NCBI GenBank assembly: GCA_946500895.1
Contig: CAMMXG010000005.1
Coordinates: forward strand, 1 to 57,730
Origin: an uncultured Mycoplasma sp.
GTDB taxonomy: Bacteria > Bacillota_I > Bacilli_A > RF39 > UBA660
Direction: 5' to 3'
DNA length: 57,730 nt
The notes below the pieces were generated by a model. That model saw nothing but the letters and a program-made list of their open reading frames with translations. It was not told where the DNA came from and did no database searches. A program made the position numbers and the translations under genes. Below, one piece after another: positions 20,558-29,919 of the stretch. Positions within the stretch are counted from its first letter, which is position 1. Every line of letters starts with the position of its first letter.

Positions 20558-21346
20558 GTGAAATTAGATGGAAAAGTAGCAATTGTTACTGGTGGTGCAA
20601 TGGGTATTGGTAGAGGTATTGTGAATGTGTTCCTAAAATATGGGGCAAAAGTTGTTATTCTTGATAGTTCTGAAAAACTTAAAGATACGATTTTAGATTT
20701 AAATAATAAGTATCCCGGAATGATTAATGGCTTTATTGTTGATATTCGAAAACAATCTATGCTTGATGCAGTTTTCAGTGAAGTTAAAAATACTTATGGT
20801 ACTGTTGATATCCTTGTTAATAATGCGGGAGTATGTAAGCTTGCTAGTTTTGAAGATATGAGCGAAGAATTACGAGATTTTCACTTTGATATTAATATTG
20901 TTGGTACTTGGATGGTTACTCACACTTTTTTACCACTTTTAAAGATAAGGGGTGGTGCAATTGTTAATTTATCAAGTGTAACAGGGCCTTGCGTAGCTGA
21001 CCCAGGTGAAGTTGCTTATGCGACTAGTAAGGCAGCAGTTCTTGGGTTTACCAAAAGTTTAGCTGCAGAATTAGTTAAAGATAAGATACGTGTTAATGCG
21101 ATTATGCCAGGTTATGTTGCAACACCTATGGTAGAGGGTATGGCAAAAGAATCAAATAGTAGTGATCCGACATCTGTTGTAGATGGTATTGCAAAGGCCA
21201 TTCCGATGGGTAGACTTGCAGAGCCAGAAGAAATTGGAGAGTTAGCAGCTTTTCTAGCAAGTAGTGAGGCTAGTTATATTACTGGTCAAGGGATTGTAAT
21301 AGATGGTGGTTCTACTTTACCTGAGACTATGACTATGGGAGTATAA
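20558..21346 (+). CDS. SDR family oxidoreductase
   Basis: AIVTGGAMGIGRGI, VNNAG, YATSKAAVLGFTKSLAAEL, ITGQGIVIDGG. Confidence 0.95.
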   Translation: MKLDGKVAIVTGGAMGIGRGIVNVFLKYGAKVVILDSSEKLKDTILDLNNKYPGMINGFIVDIRKQSMLDAVFSEVKNTYGTVDILVNNAGVCKLASFEDMSEELRDFHFDINIVGTWMVTHTFLPLLKIRGGAIVNLSSVTGPCVADPGEVAYATSKAAVLGFTKSLAAELVKDKIRVNAIMPGYVATPMVEGMAKESNSSDPTSVVDGIAKAIPMGRLAEPEEIGELAAFLASSEASYITGQGIVIDGGSTLPETMTMGV

Positions 21347-21347
21347 T

Positions 21348-21803
21348 ATGAAATTTGATATAAAAAATGTTTTAATGTTTGTGATGGTGGCTTTATTAGC
21401 TTTTTTGGCTATCTATAAAATATTTAGCAAAGAAGAAATTACTGTTAATGACGATAAAGTTACTGATGAAGCTGTTTTTGATGTTACAGTAAGTGCTGAA
21501 GTAGCAGTAAAGCTTTATTATGAAAGTGATAGAAAATATTATTTGTATGGATTAGATGAAGTAATGGTTACGTATAAGAATGAAACTAAAACTTTGAAAA
21601 GTTTTTTGAGTGATGGAGTATCTATTGAAGATTTGGTTAGTCATATGGAAACTAATGCTTTTTATGATGGTGGTACTAATCTTTATCGTGATGATACAAC
21701 AGCAGTTTTGGTTTGTCATCGCATTATTGGTAATGGCACTTATAATGAGAATGTTTATATTGGTAACTCTAGTATGGGTTTTGAGGAAGGATTTTGTAGA
21801 TAA
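21348..21803 (+). CDS. Membrane-anchored hypothetical protein
   Basis: N-terminal TM, immediately after SDR gene. Confidence 0.6.
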   Translation: MKFDIKNVLMFVMVALLAFLAIYKIFSKEEITVNDDKVTDEAVFDVTVSAEVAVKLYYESDRKYYLYGLDEVMVTYKNETKTLKSFLSDGVSIEDLVSHMETNAFYDGGTNLYRDDTTAVLVCHRIIGNGTYNENVYIGNSSMGFEEGFCR

Positions 21804-21805
21804 TT

Positions 21806-22318
21806 ATGGAATTAACTAAAGTAATGGAAGAAAGAAGAAGTGTAAGACATTATAATGATAAAAAATTAGATAGAAAAACAATTGTAGATATTTTAAATTA
21901 TGGTATTATGGCACCATCAGCACATAACAGGCAACCTTGGCATTTTATTGTTGTAGAAGATCAAGCCAAAAAAGAGAATATTGCTAATGTGCTTGAACAT
22001 TCTAGTGATGATCCGGTAATGGTTACTTGTAATGTCATAAAAGAATGTAGTGCGCTTGTTTTAGTTTTTGCTGATATTACAGAGGAAGTTATGGATGTTC
22101 AATCAGTTGGAGCTTGTATTGAAAATATGGTTTTGAGAGCAAAAGATTTAGATGTTGCTAGTTTGTGGATTGGCTATATTTTAAGAATAGAAAAAGAGCT
22201 TCAAAAAGAATTTTCTTGTGATAAGAAGTTGATTGCCGCAGTAGCGCTTGGATATACTGATCATTTTCCAAGTAAACGACCTAGAAAAACATTAGAAGAA
22301 GTAAGTGAGTGGTATTAA
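21806..22318 (+). CDS. Nitroreductase family protein
   Basis: MEERRSVRHYNDKKLD, MAPSAHNRQPWHFIVV, ALGYTDHFPSKRPRKTLEEV. Confidence 0.95.
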   Translation: MELTKVMEERRSVRHYNDKKLDRKTIVDILNYGIMAPSAHNRQPWHFIVVEDQAKKENIANVLEHSSDDPVMVTCNVIKECSALVLVFADITEEVMDVQSVGACIENMVLRAKDLDVASLWIGYILRIEKELQKEFSCDKKLIAAVALGYTDHFPSKRPRKTLEEVSEWY

Positions 22319-22321
22319 TTT

Positions 22322-23254
22322 ATGAAGAAAAAGGTTGTTATTTTGCTTGTGGTTTTGGTTGTGACGATTGGTGTTTGTGTTGGAGCATATTTTCTTTTTA
22401 CAAATGATAGAAATATACCAAATGTTCCTCCCGAACCAGAGATCACAGAAAATAATAAGAATACACTTGATAATGATACGATGCCTAGAGTAGATGCTAG
22501 TTTGGCAACCCAGCCTTTAATGGATGCCTATGTAGAATATTTTGCTAATGAAGATATTTTAACCGATGTCAAAAATAATTATACAAATACTCATCCAGCT
22601 TATGAAAAGTTAGTTAATAATGAAACAGATTTAATCATTGTTACTGAGCCAAGTGAAGAAGAACTAAAGATGGCTCATGATGCCGGAGTAGAGCTTACAA
22701 TTACAAAAGTTGTAAATGAAGGATTTGTTTTCTTTGTTAATGCCCAAAATCCTGTTAATGGACTTACTTTAGAGGAAATTGTGGACATTTATTCTGGGGA
22801 AGTTAATTATTGGAATGAAGTTGGTGGAAATAATAGCAGAATTATTCCTTATCAAAGACCAATTAATTCAGGAAGTCAAACTGGAATGCTTTCTTTAGTG
22901 ATGAAAGATGTACCAATGAGGACACCAACTAGTGAAGAGGCGATTGAATCCATGGGTGGTATTATTGATATTGTCGCTGATTATGATAATAATATTGATG
23001 GAATTGGATATTCTTATTATTACTACGCTAATGTGATGTATCATACTCCAGATATTAAGTTTTTAGCGATTGATGGGGTAGAGCCATCTTATGAGACGAT
23101 AGGAAATGGAACTTATCCACTTATGACCGCTTATTATATTGTCACCAGAAGTGATGCTGATGAGAAAACTTTAGCATTTAAAGATTTACTTTTATCAGAG
23201 GAAGGCATGAAAGTAGCCGAGGAGGCAGGTTATGTCCCAACGCAAACAAATTAA
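22322..23254 (+). CDS. PstS-like substrate-binding protein
   Basis: VNPAQNPVNGLTLEEIVDIYSGEVNYWNEVGG-type segment; IIPYQRPINSGSQT (phosphate-binding PBP pattern). Confidence 0.85.
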   Translation: MKKKVVILLVVLVVTIGVCVGAYFLFTNDRNIPNVPPEPEITENNKNTLDNDTMPRVDASLATQPLMDAYVEYFANEDILTDVKNNYTNTHPAYEKLVNNETDLIIVTEPSEEELKMAHDAGVELTITKVVNEGFVFFVNAQNPVNGLTLEEIVDIYSGEVNYWNEVGGNNSRIIPYQRPINSGSQTGMLSLVMKDVPMRTPTSEEAIESMGGIIDIVADYDNNIDGIGYSYYYYANVMYHTPDIKFLAIDGVEPSYETIGNGTYPLMTAYYIVTRSDADEKTLAFKDLLLSEEGMKVAEEAGYVPTQTN

Positions 23255-24755
23255 AAAAGGTGATATATTCTTTTATCTTTTTTTAGTGATATTAGTTTTG
23301 GCTATTGTTGGAGTTACTATTTGGTTAATATATGATAAAAATCGTGTTGATAACTTAGATGATACTAACAATCCAACTAATAATCAACCTGATATGCCTT
23401 ATTTTACTTTTGAAAGTGTTAGTGAGGCACCTGTTATGGATGTGTTTTCTGAATATTATTACAATCCCATTGATATTAAATATGTTAATCATAAAGTAGT
23501 AATTGATGGATTAAAAAATCAGGAAGTTCAAAATAAAGTTAATAGTGCCTTAAGTGAATTAGAACTTTATCAAAATCGTGATGGGGAAGAATATTGTAAT
23601 GTTACTTTTAATGTATCTAATGTGTTATCTGTTTCTTGTAATGGCAAATCGAAAAATATTAACTTAGTTACAGGCGAAGAAATAAAATTAGAAGATATTT
23701 TACAACATGATAGTAATTTAAGATTTATTTTACTTGATAGTATTTATAAAAATATGTGTGCTTGGGGTGGATGTGATCCTGAGTATTGGTACGATCAAAC
23801 TGAATATAACGATGCTGATGATTTTGTTACTGAAATTTTTAGAGATATTCAAAAAAAAGATTATGAGCTTATTTTGTATAATAATAGCTTTTATTTAGAA
23901 ACGGATATAGATGTAGAAATTGGCTTGGGTGGATTTTACTTTTCTGATTTTCTAGATGATGTTACTATTTATGATCGCTTTTTAACTGATGAAAATATTT
24001 ATGAAGAAGAACCTAGTCGTTTTTGTCATCCTCAGGATTGTACTGATTATGAATCAGAATATTCTTATGATATGATGGATTTTATTGCGGATAATGTGTA
24101 TTTGAGTGGAAGCTTATATAATTTTACTAATACTGATCTTTTAGAAAATGATTATGAAGAAAAAGATTTTGATGATGAGGCAATAGAGAAGCTTTATGAT
24201 TATATTAATGAGTTGTATAATTTAGATGTTTCTGATAATTATCAATATGTTCAGATTTTTGGATATCTTTATAATACAAATTTGGGATATACTAATGTAA
24301 TTATTGAGATGGAAGAAACTGAGCTAAATTATGAAGATTTTCGAAAAAGGTTGTTCAATGAAGTTGATAGAATAGACCCTATATCTAATAAAGAAATTTT
24401 GGATGTCAGTATTATTATTGATAGTAGTGGCAATATAAGTAAGTTAGAAGATGATCCAAATAAATTATTTGTTAACTTTGAGGAAATATTAGCTAGTTAT
24501 ATTACAAATGATTATAATTTGAATGGAAGTAATAGTCCATTTTATAGTTACATAGATGTATGTTATATGGAAGATGATTATAATGAGTGTATGGCTAATT
24601 TGGATTTTATGAACTTGGTTAAGAGTGCTAGTTATAGTATTGATTTGGAAAATAGAAGAATTTATATGCGTTATACAGAAGGAGATGGAATTATGGCTTA
24701 TGCTTATATTTCAACATTTATTCCTTTTGAATTATTTGAACTGAAAACTACTTAA
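23232..24755 (+). CDS. Membrane-anchored extracytoplasmic hypothetical protein
   Basis: N-terminal TM; overlaps upstream gene by 23 nt. Confidence 0.65.
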   Translation: MSQRKQIKKGDIFFYLFLVILVLAIVGVTIWLIYDKNRVDNLDDTNNPTNNQPDMPYFTFESVSEAPVMDVFSEYYYNPIDIKYVNHKVVIDGLKNQEVQNKVNSALSELELYQNRDGEEYCNVTFNVSNVLSVSCNGKSKNINLVTGEEIKLEDILQHDSNLRFILLDSIYKNMCAWGGCDPEYWYDQTEYNDADDFVTEIFRDIQKKDYELILYNNSFYLETDIDVEIGLGGFYFSDFLDDVTIYDRFLTDENIYEEEPSRFCHPQDCTDYESEYSYDMMDFIADNVYLSGSLYNFTNTDLLENDYEEKDFDDEAIEKLYDYINELYNLDVSDNYQYVQIFGYLYNTNLGYTNVIIEMEETELNYEDFRKRLFNEVDRIDPISNKEILDVSIIIDSSGNISKLEDDPNKLFVNFEEILASYITNDYNLNGSNSPFYSYIDVCYMEDDYNECMANLDFMNLVKSASYSIDLENRRIYMRYTEGDGIMAYAYISTFIPFELFELKTT

Positions 24756-24831
24756 TTGTAGTTTTTTCTTTATTAAGTATAGTCAAAAATATAAATTATT
24801 GATATAATAAAGTAATTAAGGATATGATAAT

Positions 24832-25698
24832 ATGAATCGTTATGAAAGTACAAAAAGAGTTAGTTTTTTAGGAATTGTTGGCAATGTTTTTTTGCTTATT
24901 ATCAAATTTATTGTGGCAATATTTAGCCATAGTGAGGCTATGATGGCTGATGCAGTTAATTCAGCAGGAGATATTTTTTCTTCAATCATGTCTTATATTG
25001 GTAATAAAATAGCTTGTGTTCCTAGTGATGATGATCATAATTTTGGTCATGGTAAAGCAGAATATATATTTTCGATGTTTATTAGTATTTTTATGATTAT
25101 AATTGGGGTAAAAATTCTTTTTGATTCTATTATGGCTATTATAGAAGGAGATACTTTTCAATTTTCTATTTATTTAATACTTGTTTGTATCGTAACTATT
25201 GTTGTTAAATTACTACTTTATTTATATGCAAGAAAGAGTTATAACAATCATCATAATATTCTCGTTAAAGCAACCATGAAGGATCATCGAAATGATATGT
25301 TACTTACACTTGGTACTTTATTGTCAGTTATATTAGGTTATTTTGGATATTATTTTTTTGATGGAATATTTGGCTCTATTACTTCTATATATATTATTGT
25401 TACAGGGCTTGGTATTATGATGGAAGCTTACCATGTTTTAATGGATGCATCTATTAGTAAAAAAGATAAAGATTTAATTGTGGAGTTTATTTTAAATAAT
25501 CAAGATGTTGTGAAAGTAGAAGATTTTTATACTGTTCCAGTTGGTTACAAATATGTTGCTGTTTTAACGATTGATTTAGATGGAAATATGAGTACGTTTG
25601 CATCTCATGAGATAGCTGATACTATTGAAAAAGAAATTACTAAAAAGTTTAAAAAAATATATAAAGTTATTATTCATGTTAATCCGGTAGAGAGGTAA
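24832..25698 (+). CDS. Cation diffusion facilitator family transporter
   Basis: HSEAMMADAVNSAGDIFSS, HNFGHGKAEYI, MKDHRNDML. Confidence 0.92.
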   Translation: MNRYESTKRVSFLGIVGNVFLLIIKFIVAIFSHSEAMMADAVNSAGDIFSSIMSYIGNKIACVPSDDDHNFGHGKAEYIFSMFISIFMIIIGVKILFDSIMAIIEGDTFQFSIYLILVCIVTIVVKLLLYLYARKSYNNHHNILVKATMKDHRNDMLLTLGTLLSVILGYFGYYFFDGIFGSITSIYIIVTGLGIMMEAYHVLMDASISKKDKDLIVEFILNNQDVVKVEDFYTVPVGYKYVAVLTIDLDGNMSTFASHEIADTIEKEITKKFKKIYKVIIHVNPVER

Positions 25699-25702
25699 TA
25701 AA

Positions 25703-26515
25703 ATGTTTTTTGTAATAGAGTTTGTAGTGTTATTTGTCATTGTGTTTATTATTGTTTATACGAGTAGTAAAAATGAAGAGAAAAATAAGGGATATAATAT
25801 ATTATCTATCAATCAAGATGTACCTTATTATAGAGATATACCTACTTCTTTAGAAGATGCATTTTTTGTTGGTTCTTTGTTTGGACTTGCAGATAATATT
25901 AGTGATTTTATAGGGGCAATGATTTTAAAATGGTTAAAAGAGAAAAAAATTAAGCTGGTTAAAGAAAATGATAAGATTTATTTTGATATGTCTAATTATT
26001 TTAAAACAGAAGAAGGTTATGAAAGAGATATTTATATTAAGCTTTTAGTGGCGAGTGGTTCTAATAAAAGATTAGAAGAACACGAATTTGCAGCTTTTTT
26101 TGAACAGGATGATGTTATTAAATGGCTTAATGATATGTTTCAGGAAATAAAAGATAATTATGAAGAAAAGGGACATTTTAAAAGAAAAGTATATGGGTTT
26201 AAGTATCAGTATTATATTAGTGATGAGTTAAAGAAGAAAGCTTATCAGTTAGCAGGCTTAAAAAAGTTTTTGAAAGATTTTTCTCGAATACATGAAAGAG
26301 AAGCAATAGAAGTTGTTTTATGGGAGGATTATCTTATATATGCGCAGTTATTAGGTATTGCAGATGAAGTGGAAGAACAAATGGAAAATATATATCCTGA
26401 TTTTAATAGAATAATTGATTATAAAATATTAAAAGCATCAGTATTTACTAGTTTATCTATTTCCCTTAGCATTGTTTTAACTTCTTTAATTGGTGGTGTG
26501 GGTAAAAATAAATAA
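25703..26515 (+). CDS. DUF2207-like C-terminal membrane protein
   Basis: TM start; IPTSLEDAFFVGSLFG...LKWLKEKKIKLV; LKKFLKDFSRIHERE...LWEDYLIYAQLLGIADEVEEQ. Confidence 0.65.
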   Translation: MFFVIEFVVLFVIVFIIVYTSSKNEEKNKGYNILSINQDVPYYRDIPTSLEDAFFVGSLFGLADNISDFIGAMILKWLKEKKIKLVKENDKIYFDMSNYFKTEEGYERDIYIKLLVASGSNKRLEEHEFAAFFEQDDVIKWLNDMFQEIKDNYEEKGHFKRKVYGFKYQYYISDELKKKAYQLAGLKKFLKDFSRIHEREAIEVVLWEDYLIYAQLLGIADEVEEQMENIYPDFNRIIDYKILKASVFTSLSISLSIVLTSLIGGVGKNK

Positions 26516-26535
26516 ATAATTGATGTTAAATGTGG

Positions 26536-26838
26536 TACAATAGGTTTGGTTAATCTAGATAAGTGCAACACTTTTTGTCTCCACGTAACTTTAACAGCGG
26601 TAATGCTAACGTGTTCATTGTGAATACGAGTGGCAACCTCAACAACGACTGGGTGGATAACACGTGGGGTGTGCGCCCAATATCCTTTTAAACTTAGTAT
26701 TTGGTTAAGGCTAAATAAAAAAGCATTAGGATACAAGATTAGCCATTGGATAATTCCTAAATAATTAATATTGATGTTTTAAATCTTGTATTTAAAATTA
26801 GGACAATATTAGGGCTGGAAATACTCTAGCCTTTTTAT
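26536..26838 (+). ncRNA. TR/VR-like ncRNA unit A (promoter, variable AAY-rich segment, conserved tail, terminator)
   Basis: Extended -10 TGGTACAAT (TACAAT 26536-26541); GGTTAATCTA 26548; variable SPRNFNSGNANVFIVNTSGNLNNDWVDNTWGVRPISF* 26578-26691; tail shared with units B, C; AGATTAGCC 26736-26744 pairs with GGTTAATCT; terminator GGGCTGG..CTAGCCTTTTT. Confidence 0.6.
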
Positions 26839-26936
26839 ATGACAAAGTAAGACAAAACTTGTCAAAATAATCTCCTAGATAAGTGCTTTTATCTATTGTA
26901 TAATAATTATATTCTTTATAACAAAGGGGATTTTGG

Positions 26937-27854
26937 ATGGAAGAAATAAATTATTACAACGAAATTAAAAATTTGATTGAGAATTATGAAGTTAATCATA
27001 GAGTACGCATTTTCCAAGACAATAGTGAAAAATTACAAATGAACTGGAATATAGGACGATTGTTAGTAGAGGCGCAGGGTAGTTTAAATCGCGCCAAATA
27101 TGGTGATGGGTTAATTAGGAAATGGTCTAAAGAATTTGAAGCAATTTATGGAAAAAATTATAGCCATACAAATTTAAGATATATGCGTCAATTTTATCTG
27201 TTATTTCCAATTTATCACTCACTGAGTGATAAATTAACCTGGACTCATTATCGATATTTATTACCTATTAAAAGTAAAAATGAAAGAAACTATTATATGA
27301 ATCAAGTAATACTTAATCATTTATCAGTAAGAGAACTAAGAGGATTAATTAAAAGCAAAGCATATGATAGATTATCATATGTAGATAAAGAAAAAATTGA
27401 ATTAATAGATAATCATACTACTTTAAGTATAGAGGATATGATTAAGGAACCAATATTAATTAAAGTAGATAAACGAGCTAGTAAATTAGATGAAAAAGCT
27501 TTACATAAGTATATTATTAATATGCTAGAAGATAGATTCTTAGAATTAGGGACTGGATTTGCTCTTGTTGGGCATGAATTTAAAATTAAAATAAATAATC
27601 ATATATTTAGAATAGATTTATTATTCTTCAATATAAATTTAAACTCTTACATTGTAATAGAATTAAAAACAAGAGAGTTTAAGCCTCAAGATATAGGACA
27701 ATTAGAATTATATGTAAATTATATTGATAAAAATATTAAATTATCTAATCATAATAAAACTATTGGTATATTAATAGTTAAAAAGAAAGATAAATATGTA
27801 ATAGAGTATGTTACTAATAAAGAGGTTTTTATTACAACTTATAAATTAGTATAA
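26937..27854 (+). CDS. DUF1016 (YhcG-like) PD-(D/E)XK nuclease family protein, copy 1
   Basis: NWNIGRLLVEAQ, YSHTNLRYMRQFYLLFP, LTWTHYRYLLPI, FRIDLLFFNINLNSYIVIELK. Confidence 0.9.
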   Translation: MEEINYYNEIKNLIENYEVNHRVRIFQDNSEKLQMNWNIGRLLVEAQGSLNRAKYGDGLIRKWSKEFEAIYGKNYSHTNLRYMRQFYLLFPIYHSLSDKLTWTHYRYLLPIKSKNERNYYMNQVILNHLSVRELRGLIKSKAYDRLSYVDKEKIELIDNHTTLSIEDMIKEPILIKVDKRASKLDEKALHKYIINMLEDRFLELGTGFALVGHEFKIKINNHIFRIDLLFFNINLNSYIVIELKTREFKPQDIGQLELYVNYIDKNIKLSNHNKTIGILIVKKKDKYVIEYVTNKEVFITTYKLV

Positions 27855-27889
27855 GTAAATAATGATTGTATTGTTTTGCTCGATAATGT

Positions 27890-28200
27890 TATAATTGGGT
27901 TGGTTAATCTAGTTAAATGAAGCTAGTCTCCGTCTAACTTTAATGCTACGAACAGTAATGCTTGGGTGTTCAATGTGAATTCGACTGGCAACCTCAACAA
28001 CAACGTGAATAACACGCGAGGTGTGCGCCCAATACCCTTTTAAACTTAATATTTGGTTAAGGCTAAATAAAAAAGCATTAGGGTACAAGATTAATCATTG
28101 GATTTATTCCTAAATAAATAGTATTGATATTTTAAATCTTGTATTTAAAATTAGGACAATGTTAAATAGCCTCAAATTTAATTTGAGACTATTTGTTTTA
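27890..28200 (+). ncRNA. TR/VR-like ncRNA unit B
   Basis: Extended -10 TGTTATAAT (TATAAT 27890-27895); GGTTAATCTA 27902; variable SPSNFNATNSNAWVFNVNSTGNLNNNVNNTRGVRPIPF* 27927-28043; AGATTAATC 28088-28096 pairs with 5' end (one G-U); terminator AAATAGCCTCAAATT..AATTTGAGACTATTTGTTTT. Confidence 0.6.
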
Positions 28201-28302
28201 TTTATGACAAATTTGGACAAAACATTACAAAATAATCCCCTAGTTATAAGTATTACTTTGTTATATAATAGATGTATTCTTTGCAGTAAAGGGGATTTTG
28301 TT

Positions 28303-29214
28303 ATGAATGAAGAAAAATATTTGGAAGAAATAGAGTATTTAATTAAGAAAAACGAGATTGGTAAACGTAGTAGAAAAATAGAGGAAAATAGTAGTTTAGT
28401 GGAAACATATTGGCAGGTTGGCAAAATTATTGTGGAAGCCCAAGGAGGAAGCAAAAAAGCTAAATATGGGAATGAATTAATTAAGAAGTGGTCAGTTAAA
28501 TTAACAAAAGTTTATGGTAAAGGATATAACATTACTAGTTTAAAACGTTTTCGGCAATTTTATTTGATTTTTGAAAAAGGTGCCCCAGTGGGGAACCAAA
28601 TAAGTTGGACTCATTATCGAGAATTATTGCCTATTAAAGATGAGAATAAGAGAAATTTTTATATTAATTTGTGTATCAAAAATAATTTATCTAAAAGAGA
28701 GTTAATTAATGAAATAAAATTTAATGCATATGAAAGATTAGTTGATAAACCTCCTAAAATTGATATTATTACTTCATCAAAATATTCTATAACTACAGAT
28801 ATGAAAAATCCAATTATTATTCCTGTTAATAATAAGATAAAGAATGAACATGATTTAGAATTAAATATTCTTGCTAATTTAGATTTTTTCTTTAAACAAT
28901 TAGGTAGTGGATTTTTATATGCAGGACATCAATATAAAATAACTGTTGATAATAATAATTATTTTATTGATATTTTACTATTTAACATTGAATTAAATTG
29001 TTATATTGTTGTTGAATTAAAACTTCGAAGTTTAAAAATGGAAGATAAAGCTCAAATGGAATTTTATATGAAATTAGTTGATGAAAGAGTTAAAAAAACA
29101 TTTCATAACAAAACAATAGGAATACTTATTACTAAAGAAAGTGATAAGCTTATAATTAATTTTATTAAAAGTGATGATATTATTCCTTTATGTTATGAAT
29201 TAGTAAAAAGTTAG
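28303..29214 (+). CDS. DUF1016 (YhcG-like) PD-(D/E)XK nuclease family protein, copy 2
   Basis: YWQVGKIIVEAQGG, ISWTHYRELLPI, FIDILLFNIELNCYIVVELK; ATG 28303 with RBS AAAGGGGAT, preferred over 28159. Confidence 0.9.
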   Translation: MNEEKYLEEIEYLIKKNEIGKRSRKIEENSSLVETYWQVGKIIVEAQGGSKKAKYGNELIKKWSVKLTKVYGKGYNITSLKRFRQFYLIFEKGAPVGNQISWTHYRELLPIKDENKRNFYINLCIKNNLSKRELINEIKFNAYERLVDKPPKIDIITSSKYSITTDMKNPIIIPVNNKIKNEHDLELNILANLDFFFKQLGSGFLYAGHQYKITVDNNNYFIDILLFNIELNCYIVVELKLRSLKMEDKAQMEFYMKLVDERVKKTFHNKTIGILITKESDKLIINFIKSDDIIPLCYELVKS

Positions 29215-29542
29215 TTGTAATTATCTTGCTATAACTTTATAATAAAAGTGGTTAATCTAATATAGAAGCATGTCTCCGAATCGCTTTAACTCTAGTGGTA
29301 ATGCTAACGTGTTCTATGTGAATTCGAATGGCAACTTTGGCAACAACAACGTGAATGGTACGTTAGGTGTGCGCCCAATACCCTTTTAAACTTAATATTT
29401 GGTTAAGGCTAAATAAAAAAGCATTAGGGTACAAGATTAACCATTGGATTTATTCCTAAATAAATTATATTGATATTTTAAATCTTGTATTTAAAATTAG
29501 GACAATATGAAAATAACCTCAATTGAATGGGGTTATTTTTTC
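29215..29542 (+). ncRNA. TR/VR-like ncRNA unit C
   Basis: TTGTAA (29215) - 17 nt - TATAAT (29238); GGTTAATCTA 29250; variable SPNRFNSSGNANVFYVNSNGNFGNNNVNGTLGVRPIPF* 29273-29389; AGATTAACC 29434-29442 is exact complement of 5' GGTTAATCT; terminator AATAACCTCAATTGAATGGGGTTATTTTTT. Confidence 0.65.
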
Positions 29543-29745
29543 TTAATGATTATTTCAAAACCATTTTTATTTGCAAGTTCTAGTAAATCTTTAAATAAAT
29601 AATTGCTTCTTCCTAGTTCATTTGATTGACACCAATCTTTTGATTTATTGATAGTTTTTGCAAATTCTTTTTGAGTTAAGTCTGTAGCTTGTCTCATAAA
29701 TTTTAGAATGTCATTAGGTTCATAATTGTTTGCTTTTATTTCCAT
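29533..29745 (-). CDS. Small XRE-like HTH regulator
   Basis: ILKFMRQATDLTQKEFAKTINKSKDWCQSNELGRSNYLFKDLLELANKNG. Confidence 0.75.
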   Translation of the reverse strand: MEIKANNYEPNDILKFMRQATDLTQKEFAKTINKSKDWCQSNELGRSNYLFKDLLELANKNGFEIIIKKK

Positions 29746-29799
29746 AAGCTACACCTCTAGTTTGCATTATAACAAAATATATTTTTAATATTTTTAAAT

Positions 29800-29868
29800 G
29801 CGTATTGACAATACATTATTAATTTGATATATTGTATTTAAATATAAGCGTATTACAAATACGCTTAT
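29800..29868 (+). promoter_or_regulatory. Strong promoter with two operator-like inverted repeats
   Basis: TTGACA (29805) - 17 nt - TATATT (29828); GCGTATTGACAATAC (29800-29814) over -35; perfect ATAAGCGTATT-ACA-AATACGCTTAT (29844-29868). Confidence 0.65.
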
Positions 29869-29919
29869 AGTATATAATTTTCTTTTCAGAAAATAAATGA
29901 AGGTATACTTCATGAAAGG

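Noticed and set aside
26419-26736. Minus-strand 105-aa ORF across unit A
   Set aside because: Antisense to the DUF2207-like gene end and the repeated RNA unit; composition not protein-like, not preserved as such in units B and C
26578-28043. Variable segments of units A and B as C-termini of protein-coding genes
   Set aside because: In-frame stops lie directly upstream (TAA in A; TAG in B); no plausible ATG-initiated ORF
28159-28302. N-terminal extension of DUF1016 copy 2 (ORF start 28159)
   Set aside because: Runs through unit B terminator and promoter linker; homology and RBS support ATG 28303
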